From Deltaproteobacteria bacterium (GTDB taxonomy: Bacteria; Myxococcota_A; Polyangia; DRWM01; JAAZOP01): 64,000 nt of DNA. Position numbers and translations under genes: made by a program. The DNA lies in contig JACRCZ010000091.1 in assembly GCA_016218765.1 (NCBI GenBank), positions 1 to 64,000 on the forward strand. The letters run 5' to 3'. The first letter of the stretch is position 1; every line of letters begins with the position of its first letter. Below, one piece after another: positions 15,776 through 25,564 of this stretch. Under the pieces are notes generated by a model. The model worked only from the letters and a program-made list of their open reading frames with translations. It had not been told where the DNA came from and did no database searches.

Positions 15776-16618
15776 TCAGCGCCGGCTGCACTCCAACCCG
15801 TGACCGTGCCACCTCGCGCGCAGGTGCTCCGGCGTCTGCTTGCGCAGGCCGTACAGAGGGTCCACGACGAGCGCCTGATCGCCGTCCATCCCGACGAAGG
15901 CGACGGCGTGCGATTCCGGCCCGGTTGCGGGATGGTCCACGAACAGCATCGCAGGTGCCGCCACCGCTGTCGGGTCGGCGTCGCGCTCGAAACGCCGGCA
16001 CTCGACGCCGAGTTCGCCCAGGCCCTCGATCACTTCCGCCGGCGAGGAGCCGAGCACGGTCGTGCCCAGCCGCTCGGCCATCTCGCGCTCCGTCGTCTCC
16101 AGGCCGAGTTCTCGGGCGATGTTCGCGGCGCTCGCCGCGGCGCAGCTTTCCGAACTGGTCTGGAGAATGTAGCCGTCGTCGGTGACGGCGTGCCCGAGTT
16201 CGTCCCAGATGGGATGGGTCACGACGGCCCACGCGATCCCGACACCCAGGAAGGTCCCGATGAGAGCGGCCGCGATCCGCCAGCGTCGCCGGTGCGATGT
16301 CGCGAAGGCCAACTGAATCGTGAAGCCGAACAGGTAGCCGGCCGGACCGAAGAAGGTCGCGCCTGCGAAGGCGAGGAAGTGCAGTTCGACCAAATGCGGT
16401 AGCTCCCAAGCGAGGAAGGGCGAGTAGTCGAGGATCACCCCCGCCCCGATGGCCGCCAGCATGCAGCCGACCGCAATCCACGGCCCGCGGGTCAGGCGCA
16501 GCGCCGACCGCAGGTCGATCTCGGGATGACGCCGACGGGCACGACGTGCGCCGACCGCGCCGCCGATCGCACAGGAAACACCGCCCGCAAGCGCGAGCCA
16601 CGCATCTGCTCCGGTCAC
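15776..16618 (-). CDS. Multi-pass membrane protein with a C-terminal peptidase C39-like domain
   Basis: From GTG 16618 (GGAGG just upstream) the product is 280 residues. The first 150 residues hold four or five membrane helices. Residues 160-280 match a C39-like cysteine peptidase: the Q-T-S-S-E-S-C-A-A-A-S motif gives the catalytic Cys, and H-A-V-A-F-V-G-M-D with D-P-L-Y-G gives the His and Asp region. C39 domains usually cut double-glycine leaders and are fused to ABC exporters; here there is no ATPase, so it may act alone, like other membrane-anchored C39-like proteins. The substrate is unknown. Confidence 0.75.
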   Translation of the reverse strand: MTGADAWLALAGGVSCAIGGAVGARRARRRHPEIDLRSALRLTRGPWIAVGCMLAAIGAGVILDYSPFLAWELPHLVELHFLAFAGATFFGPAGYLFGFTIQLAFATSHRRRWRIAAALIGTFLGVGIAWAVVTHPIWDELGHAVTDDGYILQTSSESCAAASAANIARELGLETTEREMAERLGTTVLGSSPAEVIEGLGELGVECRRFERDADPTAVAAPAMLFVDHPATGPESHAVAFVGMDGDQALVVDPLYGLRKQTPEHLRARWHGHGLECSRR

Positions 16619-16916
16619 ATCGACCTCCGCCGCAAGAACGCACGACGATGACCTTCTGTTCCCCCGATGGCTGTTCATTGTGGGCCGACGCGTGTTGCAG
16701 CAGGAAGAACCAACCGAGGACGGTGGCGGCGATCCGGCGGCTGGGGACGAGGGAGAAGCGGCGGCAGCGGGAGCCGGAGCCGCCTCTTGATCCCGGAGCC
16801 GTCGACGTGGACGATCACCCCGCGATCGAAGGTCGCCGTGCTCGTCCGATGACGGCTTCACCGGCCGTCCATCGGCCGCAACGCCCCGCGCGTCGGGGCC
16901 GAAGGAGGACTCGTTG
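16619..16916. other. Spacer with a partial copy of the T-V-A-A-I-R-R-L-G motif
   Basis: Positions 16720-16770 match 15080-15130 at 45 of 51 bases, encoding T-V-A-A-I-R-R-L-G-T-R-E-K-R-R-Q-R. The hydrophobic start of the first copy is not present, and no stop follows directly. AAGGAGG at 16902-16908 is the ribosome site of the next gene. Confidence 0.6.
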
Positions 16917-17189
16917 ATGAAGCGCGAATCGAAGATGCTGCTGGTGATCGTCTTCTTGCTCGGGTGCTTCGCGTCGCATGTCGCCCGGACGAACTTCGAC
17001 TTGCCGCCCGCGTACGCGCAGACGACGCCCCCTTCGACCTCGGCGCAGCGGTGGGAGTACACGTGCGAGGCGTTCACCGACGTGGCCCCGATCGTTCCGT
17101 GGCTCAACCAGAACGGCGCGCAGGGGTGGGAGTTGACGACCCTGGACGCAACGAGCGCCGCCTACATCTGCTTGAAGCGTCCGTTGTAG
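16917..17189 (+). CDS. Small secreted or anchored protein with a DUF4177-like domain
   Basis: The product is 90 residues from ATG 16917 with a near-perfect AAGGAGGA eight bases upstream; a TTG at 16914 is also in frame. Residues 7-25 form a signal peptide or anchor. The mature part reads R-W-E-Y-T-C ... L-N-Q-N-G-A-Q-G-W-E-L ... Y-I-C-L-K-R-P, the layout of DUF4177-type small domains (W-E-Y strand, G-W-E-L turn, final K-R-P). The function of this family is unknown. Confidence 0.75.
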   Translation: MKRESKMLLVIVFLLGCFASHVARTNFDLPPAYAQTTPPSTSAQRWEYTCEAFTDVAPIVPWLNQNGAQGWELTTLDATSAAYICLKRPL

Positions 17190-17263
17190 CTGTCGCACGA
17201 GCAGAGGGAGCACGGCCGTTCGACGGCCCCGCGTCTTTGCCCCCACCCTCCGCCCTGCGGTAG

Positions 17264-17566
17264 GAGGCGTTCCAGCGGCCCGTCGCCGTCACCCAGCCGG
17301 AGGAGGAGAGCACGCCCAAGAAGAACGTGATCGCCTCGATCGCCGCCGCCGACCTCGCCTACGCCGTGGGGCGGCTGGTCGACGCCGGGAAGACCACCGC
17401 CGCCGCGTCCGTAGAGTGGTTCGATCAAGTCCCGGAAGATGCCGCGGGGTGCGGGTGTCGGATTCCGCGATGGCCGTTTGCTCGATCTGTGGACGGGCCG
17501 ACGCCGCCTCCAGTCGCGAGTCCCAGGACGTCGCGGAGATCCTGCACGTCGAGGACGGCCTCGTAG
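17264..17566 (+). pseudogene. Gene fragment with coding-like bias
   Basis: In one plus-strand frame, from the stop near 17261 on, codons have a strong G/C third-position bias: Q-P-E-E-E-S-T-P-K-K-N-V-I-A-S-I-A-A-A-D-L-A-Y-A-V, then V-E-W-F-D-Q-V-P-E-D-A. A GGAGGAGG stretch lies inside. The bias is lost after about 17450, where the PP2C-like frame begins. It looks like the remnant of a gene interrupted by the next one. Confidence 0.35.
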
Positions 17567-17829
17567 TCGTCGTCGCCGACGGCGCTGGCGGTATCTCCGG
17601 CGGACGGGCTGCCGCCGGGGCGGTGGTCGAGGTGGTCCGGGCGCTTGTCGCCGCCGGATGCCACCTTCATCCCGACCGGCTGGTCCGCCACCTCCGGGTC
17701 GCAGAGTCCGACCTCGTTGCCGTCGGCGAGACCACCGCCGCCGTCGTCGTAGTTGCCGATGACGAGGTCCTCGGAGCCAGCCTCGGCGACGGCGAGGCGC
17801 GCATCGGGGCTCACAGTCGATGGATGTGA
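17470..17829 (+). pseudogene. Truncated PP2C-type Ser/Thr phosphatase
   Basis: The 119-codon frame (ATG 17470, or GTG 17455) holds the first half of a PP2C phosphatase: V-V-V-V-A-D-G-A-G-G with the metal-binding Asp, G-R-A-A-A, then G-E-T-T-A-A-V-V-V-V and L-G-A-S-L-G-D-G-E-A. The G-D-S motif is changed to G-D-G and the frame ends 10 residues later, whereas PP2C domains need about 100 more. No ribosome site is visible. It is probably inactive. Confidence 0.5.
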
Positions 17830-17854
17830 GGCACCTACCCGCCGACGCTTTCCG

Positions 17855-18358
17855 GTGGTCCCACGGGGAACCCGCGTCCCGCGGCACGCCGCTTGGCTGG
17901 TCGCCGCCATCCTCGGCTGCTCCCCTGCACCTCCGATCGCGCCCGAGCCGTCGCCGGCCGCTTGGCTCGTCGTGGACGAGGGACCGGGGTTCCAGGATCC
18001 GCCGGCGGTGGCGATCCTCGTGCCGGTCGCGCCGATCGCGCCGGTCGTGACGGCAGACGCCGGGCCAGCGGATCCGCCCCACGCGCTGCCGGCAGCCGAT
18101 CTCGATGTCCAAGCGCCCGCGGCTGATGCCGCCGCACGAGGCACTGCCTGCTCCGCGCGGCGCGCGGCGATGCACGCACCCCGCCCGTCCCTCCAAGGCC
18201 GTGTCGCGGTGTCGAACCCACACGGCGGTCCCGGCACGCCAACCTGCAGATTCCGATCCTGCCCGGCTCTCTTCATCTCGCGGAGACGGTGGAAGTCCGC
18301 GTCTTTCCGGCTGGTTCCGCCTCATGGTCCAACCCGAGGGCAGCGCCCCTGGGCGTGA
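17855..18358 (+). CDS. Possible short lipoprotein
   Basis: From GTG 17855 the frame encodes R-H-A-A-W-L-V-A-A-I-L-G-C-S, a lipobox-like signal, then a Pro/Ala/Val-rich stretch up to about residue 85. The rest is Arg-rich and coding bias weakens, so the true end is uncertain. There is no ribosome site. It could be a real small lipoprotein or a remnant. Confidence 0.35.
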   Translation: MVPRGTRVPRHAAWLVAAILGCSPAPPIAPEPSPAAWLVVDEGPGFQDPPAVAILVPVAPIAPVVTADAGPADPPHALPAADLDVQAPAADAAARGTACSARRAAMHAPRPSLQGRVAVSNPHGGPGTPTCRFRSCPALFISRRRWKSASFRLVPPHGPTRGQRPWA

Positions 18359-18473
18359 CGAGAGTGACGATGGTGACGACGAAACCCACCCCCGGGTGGA
18401 TCTTGGCGAGTTGTTCATCCTGATCTACGGGCGGAGGGGGCCCGATCATCGTCACCATTGTCACGGTCGTCAC
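18355..18473. repeat. Imperfect inverted repeat, 28-base arms
   Basis: The arms 18355-18382 and 18446-18473 are reverse complements with four mismatches, built on GTGACGA..GTGAC.ATGGTGACGA, and are 63 bases apart. They lie just beyond the 3' end of the FG-GAP gene and could act as a transcription terminator or processing signal, although there is no T-tract. Confidence 0.65.
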
Positions 18474-18503
18474 CGCGGCGGTCGCCGGTCGAACATGTCG
18501 GCT

Positions 18504-20276
18504 CTACAGAACGATGGCGGGAACAGGGTCGACCTCGCCAGATCGGCCAAGGTAGACGCACACGGAGTGCGGTTCGTAGCTCGTTCCCGACGGGTCGAGG
18601 TAGCCCATGGCCAGGTCGGTGAATCCGTCGGCGTTGACGTCGCCTACGAAACCGAACGTCCAATGGGTACCGCACGCGAGGGTCGGTGTCGGGTCATCGA
18701 GGGTCGTGGACGAGTCCGACACGATGCCGTCAGGACTTCCGTCGTACACGAAGACGACGTCCGCGCCCCCGACCACAACTTCGTCGTCGCCGTCCCGGTC
18801 CAAGTCGCCCGCCGCGACGTCGTCGCCGAACAGATACGTCAGCGGATTGTCGATCCGACCGCGCGGAGTGCGAGCTACCCCGCTCTTGCCGCCGGCAAAC
18901 ACGAAGACGCTCCCAACGTGCAGGGACGGCTCGTCTTGAACGCGCGCGCCGACGACCACATCGGCATAGCCGTCGCCGTCCACGTCGCCCAAGGCGATGC
19001 TGTCGCCGAACTGGAAGCCGTTGCCGGGGTCGGGATCTTCGAGCGTCACGTCCGGAGACGATCGGAGACCGCCCGAACCGCCGTAGTACACGTGCGCCTT
19101 TCCGGGCCAGAACCCGTCCGAGCCCGCCCAACTCGCACCGATGACCACGTCCGCGTAGCCGTCGCCGTTCACATCGCCCGCCCCGGCGACACCGAAGCCG
19201 AAGTCGCCCATTTCGGCCGGCCAATCTGGGCTTCGGATGACGAGATCGGGTGTGCTTCGGATTCCCTCCGCGCCGCCGAGATACTCGAACGCGCTTTCCT
19301 GGTGCCCTGTCGGAAGGCCGCCTCCCGGACTCGTCCCGATCACGATGTCGGCGTAGCCGTCGCTGTCGACGTCACCCACGACCGCCACGGAGATGCCGAA
19401 GCTGCCACCCTCGAAGTTCTCGGGGTTGTCGAGGACGACATCGGGCGCGGAATGAGGGCCGTCGACCGAGCCGAGGTACAGGAAGGCGTTCCCCTCGTTC
19501 TCGGCACCTCGATTCTGGCCGAGAGCGCCGACGATGAGGTCGCAGAACCCGTCCGCGTTGACGTCGCCGGCGGCCGAGACACTCGATCCGAAGAGAGCCG
19601 ATTCCTGGTGGTCAGGGTTGACCAGGACCACGTCGGGCGTGGGCGCGAGCCCGGTCGGCCCCCCGAAGAACAGCAGTACGCCGCCCTCCGCGAGCGCTTC
19701 GATCGACAGGCCCATCGCACCGATTGCGAGGTCGCTGTACCCGTCACCGTTGACGTCGAACGGGACTCGTCCAACAGACAGCAGGCGCGGGAGGCTCCAG
19801 AGTGTGCACTCTTCCGCACGACAGCCGCGGATCCGCCAGAAGTACCGCCGTCCCACCGGAGGCGTGGTATCGACCGGCAGGTCGATCGTCGGCGTCCAGC
19901 GGGTCTCGCGAATCCCGGAGCCCGACGCTTCCGGGCTCGGGAAGCCGCAGTCGGCGAAGTTGGAGGTCTCGCACGAGTCGTCGATCTGGACGTCATACGA
20001 CCAGGGACCGAGGCCGTCGTCAGGCCCCGCGGTCCAGCGCAACTCGGGTCTGAGGCTGCCCAGGCGTGTCGGCGCCCACAGGCTCCCCGCCGCACCATCG
20101 AGAGCGGGGGTCAGTGGAGCCGGTGCGGTTGGGGGGAGCCACGCGGTTCCGTCCTCCACGGAGGCACCGTCGTCGTCATCGCCCATCGCCGACCGGTAGC
20201 AACCGGACAGCGCCACGAGAACGACCAACGTCGCCGCGCATCGCGCCATGAATCCGCGTTCGTCGAGCCACAACAT
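18504..20276 (-). CDS. FG-GAP (integrin-type) repeat lipoprotein
   Basis: From ATG 20276 (GGGAG upstream; ATG 20249 is an alternative) the product is 590 residues. A signal peptide ends in V-A-L-S-G-C. A fibronectin-like or Ig-like region (about 50-190) precedes seven FG-GAP blades, each with a calcium-binding core such as F-D-V-N-G-D-G-Y-S-D-L-A-I-G, G-D-V-N-A-D-G-F-C-D-L-I-V-G or G-D-V-D-G-D-G-Y-A-D-V-V-V-G. This should form a complete seven-bladed propeller at the cell surface. Such proteins usually bind ligands or other surface structures; the ligand is unknown. It is the intact relative of the fragment at 14737. Confidence 0.9.
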   Translation of the reverse strand: MLWLDERGFMARCAATLVVLVALSGCYRSAMGDDDDGASVEDGTAWLPPTAPAPLTPALDGAAGSLWAPTRLGSLRPELRWTAGPDDGLGPWSYDVQIDDSCETSNFADCGFPSPEASGSGIRETRWTPTIDLPVDTTPPVGRRYFWRIRGCRAEECTLWSLPRLLSVGRVPFDVNGDGYSDLAIGAMGLSIEALAEGGVLLFFGGPTGLAPTPDVVLVNPDHQESALFGSSVSAAGDVNADGFCDLIVGALGQNRGAENEGNAFLYLGSVDGPHSAPDVVLDNPENFEGGSFGISVAVVGDVDSDGYADIVIGTSPGGGLPTGHQESAFEYLGGAEGIRSTPDLVIRSPDWPAEMGDFGFGVAGAGDVNGDGYADVVIGASWAGSDGFWPGKAHVYYGGSGGLRSSPDVTLEDPDPGNGFQFGDSIALGDVDGDGYADVVVGARVQDEPSLHVGSVFVFAGGKSGVARTPRGRIDNPLTYLFGDDVAAGDLDRDGDDEVVVGGADVVFVYDGSPDGIVSDSSTTLDDPTPTLACGTHWTFGFVGDVNADGFTDLAMGYLDPSGTSYEPHSVCVYLGRSGEVDPVPAIVL

Positions 20277-20548
20277 GCAGCGAACTCCCTGCAATCAGCT
20301 AGCACGCGGAGGCAGGCCGCGCAAGAACGGTCGCCCTCAGCGAAATGCTCCGACAACGGAAGGTCCGTACGGGGCGATCGCCCCGAGTTCGCGCAGTTCG
20401 CGGAACGGCGCGAGACCGGCGCGGCGCTTGATCGCCGCCGGGACGCCCCGCGGCCGCAGCAGCCACCAGGGGGTGACGTGCCGGTTTCAGGCGTCGACCA
20501 TCACCTCGACCGGCTGGTCGAGAAGATCGCCGTCGACCACCTCGACGT
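20277..20548. other. Spacer with a short minus-strand remnant
   Basis: A minus-strand frame from about 20575 to 20489 reads D-A-D-I-V-P-V-N-V-E-V-V-D-G-D-L-L and ends V-E-V-M-V-D-A-stop, with good codon bias. It begins inside the C-terminus of the GspG-like gene in another frame, so that gene may be frameshifted. Nothing else was recognised. Confidence 0.35.
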
Positions 20549-20995
20549 TCACCGGCACGATGTCCGCGTCGTCGCGTCCTCGTCGCGCCGCCGGCCAGCG
20601 TGGCCACCCGGGTAGGCGTAGTCGTCCGCGGTATCGAACTGTCCGTCAGCCCCGGGCGAGCGGACCTCGATGCCCGCGCGCGCGCACCGGATGCGAAGGA
20701 CGGAGCCCCAGGCGTCGGTGGCCTGCCGGAGCCTGATCAGGTTCGCCGCCGCGAGATCGGCCGTCGTCGGGCACCTGCCGAACGTGGCGACGTACTCGAT
20801 GCTGGCTGCGTGCAACTTCTCGACCAGGATCGACGTGCTGGGAGGACCGCAGGCGCCATGAAAGCGAGGATGCACCAGCAGGTACCGCGCCAGCCCGCCG
20901 AACCAAGCGACGAACGCGCCGAGGAGAACCGGCAAGACGCGGAACCTCTGCGCGCGGAACTGGCGACGGAACTGCTCGATCGGCTTCGAGATCAC
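20549..20995 (-). CDS. GspG/pseudopilin-like protein
   Basis: From GTG 20995 the product is 148 residues. A membrane helix near residues 20-40 (V-L-L-G-A-F-V-A-W-F-G-G-L-A) replaces the usual type II pseudopilin N-terminus, since no prepilin G-F-T-L-x-E site is seen. The C-terminal half resembles GspG: D-A-W-G-S-V-L-R-I-R-C followed by G-A-D-G-Q-F-D-T-A-D-D, the calcium-binding loop of major pseudopilins. The last residues are Arg-rich and may follow a frameshift. No other secretion genes are nearby, so this is an orphan. Confidence 0.6.
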   Translation of the reverse strand: MISKPIEQFRRQFRAQRFRVLPVLLGAFVAWFGGLARYLLVHPRFHGACGPPSTSILVEKLHAASIEYVATFGRCPTTADLAAANLIRLRQATDAWGSVLRIRCARAGIEVRSPGADGQFDTADDYAYPGGHAGRRRDEDATTRTSCR

Positions 20996-21379
20996 GCCTT
21001 CGCAACCGCCATCGGGGGCCGTGGGCAACGGCGAGCGATGGCGGTCGGGCGGGCCGGCCGGGCTGAAGCCCGCGGTTCTGGTCCCGAACTTGCGGGGCGC
21101 TGTGCACAGAGCGGGCGACGCCCGCAACCCAGCGGGGCTGCGCCCCGCACCCCCTCCGGCCGGACCGGGAGGGCGGGAAGGGCCGGCTGGAGAGAAGGCG
21201 AGCCGCGGTGGTACCGGTGCCCTGGCGCGGCGCCCCGCAGGCCCTGAGCGCAGTCGAAGGGGCGCCGCGCCAGGGCATCCACGCCCGGACCGTCCCCACC
21301 TCCCCGTCCCACCTCTCCCGCTCTCCCCGACCGGGCCGGAAAAGGCTGACACCCCGTCCACAGCCGAGGGATTCGTAGT
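20996..21379. other. Repeat-rich intergenic region
   Basis: Between the GspG-like gene and the ABC-F gene lies a cluster of palindromes: CGGGC-TGAA-GCCCG at 21059-21072, GCGGGC-GAC-GCCCGC at 21111-21125, GCGGGGC-TGC-GCCCCGC at 21132-21148, and the long hairpin at 21219-21276. No gene is supported. Confidence 0.75.
21219..21276. repeat. Perfect 18-bp inverted repeat with a 22-base loop
   Basis: The arms 21219-21236 and 21259-21276 are exact reverse complements (GCCCTGGCGCGGCGCCCC and its complement). The loop contains CCCTGAGCGCAGTCGAA, a motif widely seen as a dispersed repeat in environmental bacterial genomes. It is either a REP-like mobile element or a strong terminator; there is no T-tract. 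Confidence 0.85.
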
Positions 21380-23203
<1,824 letters not shown>

Positions 23204-23224
23204 GCGAGACCGGGCGGCGGGCCC

Positions 23225-24103
23225 CTACGCGGGGTGCCCCGCGGCCGCGCGGCGCAGCGACTCCGTGACGCTCTTGAGGTCGGCCAGCAGCGCACGGTCG
23301 TCGGGATAGCGCTCGGCCGGCTTCTTGGACATCATCCGCGCCACCACGGCCGCCAGCTCGTCGGGAACGGAACCGCCGGGAGCGCCGAGCCACGGAGGCA
23401 GTACCGTCAGCACGGCGTGGATGCGCGCCTCGATGGTGTCGCCGCCGAAGGCCTGGCGGCCGGTGAGCATTTCCCACAGCACGGTGCCCAGCGCGAACTG
23501 GTCGGTGCGCCCGTCGATCGGCTGCCGGCGGATCTGCTCGGGCGCGGCGTACGACGGGGAGCCGACCGGGCCGTGCTGCCGCGTGATCTCGGAGCCGGAG
23601 AGATGCGCGACGCCGAAGTCCGTGAGCTTCGGCACGTCGCCGGAAGCCAGGATGATGTTCCCCGGCTTGACGTCGCGGTGCACGATGCCGCGCCGGTGTA
23701 CCAGGGCCAGCGCGTCCGCGATGGGAAGAAGGATGCGCAACGCCCGCGCGGGCTCCATCTTCCCCTGCTTGAGCGTCTTGGAAAGCGCCGGCCCATCGAC
23801 GAACTCCATGGCCAGGTAGACGTGGCCCGCCTCGTCGTCCGTGCCCATGCCCAGAACCGGCACGATCGCGGGATGGTCGAGCTTGCCGGCCGTGGTGGCC
23901 TCGCGCATCACGCGCTCCAGCACCGTCGGCCCGACCTCGGGCATCGACACCAGCTCGGGATGGATCACCTTGACCGCGATCGGCGCGCCCGTCGCGGGGT
24001 CAATCGCGCGGTACACCGTGCCCGTGCCGCCGCGGCCGAGCCGTTCGACGATCCGGTATCTCCCCACTCTTGCAGGTATGTCGCGTCGTGGCACGAACTG
24101 CAC
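23225..24103 (-). CDS. Cytoplasmic Ser/Thr protein kinase
   Basis: The product is 292 residues from GTG 24103 and consists almost entirely of a kinase domain. The glycine loop is G-R-G-G-T-G (Thr replaces the common Met/Phe), followed by A-V-K-V, H-R-D-V-K-P-G-N, D-F-G-V-A-H and Y-A-A-P-E-Q. There is no membrane helix or sensor domain, so it is probably controlled by partners. The start lies directly after the xseA stop, without a clear ribosome site; an internal GTG just before G-R-Y-R-I-V is an alternative. It is the last but one gene of a minus-strand run including xseA and uup. Confidence 0.9.
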   Translation of the reverse strand: MQFVPRRDIPARVGRYRIVERLGRGGTGTVYRAIDPATGAPIAVKVIHPELVSMPEVGPTVLERVMREATTAGKLDHPAIVPVLGMGTDDEAGHVYLAMEFVDGPALSKTLKQGKMEPARALRILLPIADALALVHRRGIVHRDVKPGNIILASGDVPKLTDFGVAHLSGSEITRQHGPVGSPSYAAPEQIRRQPIDGRTDQFALGTVLWEMLTGRQAFGGDTIEARIHAVLTVLPPWLGAPGGSVPDELAAVVARMMSKKPAERYPDDRALLADLKSVTESLRRAAAGHPA

Positions 24104-25564
24104 CTACAGAACCCGCTTTTGTACCAGGGCGTCGCCGGACACGCAAGAGCGGACCTCGCACTCGAGCTCCCCGCGGGCGAGCGTCACGTCGACGCGGTCC
24201 CCGGGGTGCACGGACGCGGCATCGAAGAGGACGAGGCCGTCGGGAGTGCGCGCGAGGGCGTAGCCGCGCGCGAGGACGCCGAGGGGCGACAGCGCGTGCA
24301 GCCGTGCGGAAGCCGCCCCGAGACGCTCCCGCAGCGGCGCCGACCACGACGCGCCCCGGGCCCGCAGCGCCTGCTCGACCAGGTCCAGATGCGCGAACGC
24401 CGCCCCCAACGCGCGCTCCTTCCAGGCGAGAAGGCGCGCCTGCAACGTGGACAGACGACCACGCACCCGCGCGAGCCGCCAGCGGGGATGGGCGCCCGAC
24501 AAGCGGCGGTGGACCTCGTCCAGGCGCCGCCGGCGCCGGTCGAGACGCCCGAGGACGCCCTGCCGGGCCCGCTCCACGGCCTGGTCCAGCGCCTGCCGCG
24601 GCGGACCCACCAGACCCTCGGCCCGCGGCAACCGGGCGGAGAAACGCTCCAGCGCCCGCGCCTCGCCCACCAGCCGCGCACGAAACGCCCGGCGGCTCCG
24701 CTCGATCGCCCAGCCGAAACGCTCCGCGACGGCCGCGCGCGTCGGCGCCACGCGCTCCGCCGCTTCCGACGGCGTCGCCGCCCGCAGGTCGCTCACCAGG
24801 TCGACGACCGTGACGTCGATCTCGTGGCCGACCGCCGTGATCACCGGAACGGGGCAGGCAACGACGGCGCGCGCCACGGCCTCTTCGTTGAATGCCATCA
24901 GGTCCTGCGCACTGCCGCCGCCGCGGGTCACGATCACCACGTCGACCCCTTCGCAACGCCCCACCCGCTCCAGCGCCGCGACGACCGACGCTACCGCCCC
25001 TTCGCCCTGCACCGCGCACGGCGAGACCACGACGGGCACCGGTACGCGCCGCGCGAGCACCTTGAGCACGTCCTGGAGCGCGGCGCCCGTCGTCGAGGTG
25101 ACGACGCCGATGCGCCGCGGGAAGTCGGGCAGCCGGCGCTTGCGCTCGGGCGCCGTGAGTCCCTCCGCCTGGAGCTTGCGCTTCAGCTCCTCGATGCGCG
25201 CCGCGATGTCGCCCGCCCCGGCCTGCTCCACGAGCTGCACGATCATCTGGAACCGGCCGCCGCCCTCCCAGATCGTGAGCGTCCCGCGACAACGCACCCG
25301 CTTGCCCTCGGCCAGCGGCGCCTTCGTCGCCTCCGCCGCCCCCCGCCACATCACGCACGGCAGGACCGCCCCGGGCTCCCGCAGCTCGAAGTAGCGGTGC
25401 CCGGAGGCGTGGTGGATCGTGAGCCCCGCGACCTCGCCCTCGACGCGAATCGAACGGTACGACCCCTCGAGCAGCCCGCGCACCTCGCGCAGGAGCTCGA
25501 TCAGCCGGAAAACGCGGCCCGGATCGGGCGGTCCGCCGGCGGGACCGTCGCGCAACGTTCTCAC
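24104..25564 (-). CDS. xseA: Exodeoxyribonuclease VII large subunit
   Basis: From GTG 25564 the product is 486 residues. The N-terminal OB fold is visible (V-E-G-E-V-A-G, H-A-S-G-H-R-Y-F-E-L). The catalytic core has V-T-R-G-G-G-S-A-Q-D-L, then T-A-V-G-H-E-I-D-V-T-V-V-D and R-A-A-T-P-S-E-A-A-E. A long Arg-rich coiled coil follows, then a C-terminal domain (G-Y-A-L-A-R). With the small subunit XseB it degrades single-stranded DNA to oligonucleotides; no xseB is seen in this window. The start overlaps the upstream stop by four bases (GTGA), implying coupling. Confidence 0.92.
   Translation of the reverse strand: MRTLRDGPAGGPPDPGRVFRLIELLREVRGLLEGSYRSIRVEGEVAGLTIHHASGHRYFELREPGAVLPCVMWRGAAEATKAPLAEGKRVRCRGTLTIWEGGGRFQMIVQLVEQAGAGDIAARIEELKRKLQAEGLTAPERKRRLPDFPRRIGVVTSTTGAALQDVLKVLARRVPVPVVVSPCAVQGEGAVASVVAALERVGRCEGVDVVIVTRGGGSAQDLMAFNEEAVARAVVACPVPVITAVGHEIDVTVVDLVSDLRAATPSEAAERVAPTRAAVAERFGWAIERSRRAFRARLVGEARALERFSARLPRAEGLVGPPRQALDQAVERARQGVLGRLDRRRRRLDEVHRRLSGAHPRWRLARVRGRLSTLQARLLAWKERALGAAFAHLDLVEQALRARGASWSAPLRERLGAASARLHALSPLGVLARGYALARTPDGLVLFDAASVHPGDRVDVTLARGELECEVRSCVSGDALVQKRVL

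Noticed and set aside
18175-18290. tRNA-like stretch with CAGATTCCGATCCTG resembling a T arm
   Set aside because: The T loop lacks the conserved TTCRA pattern, one stem pair is mismatched, and no 7-bp acceptor partner was found upstream.
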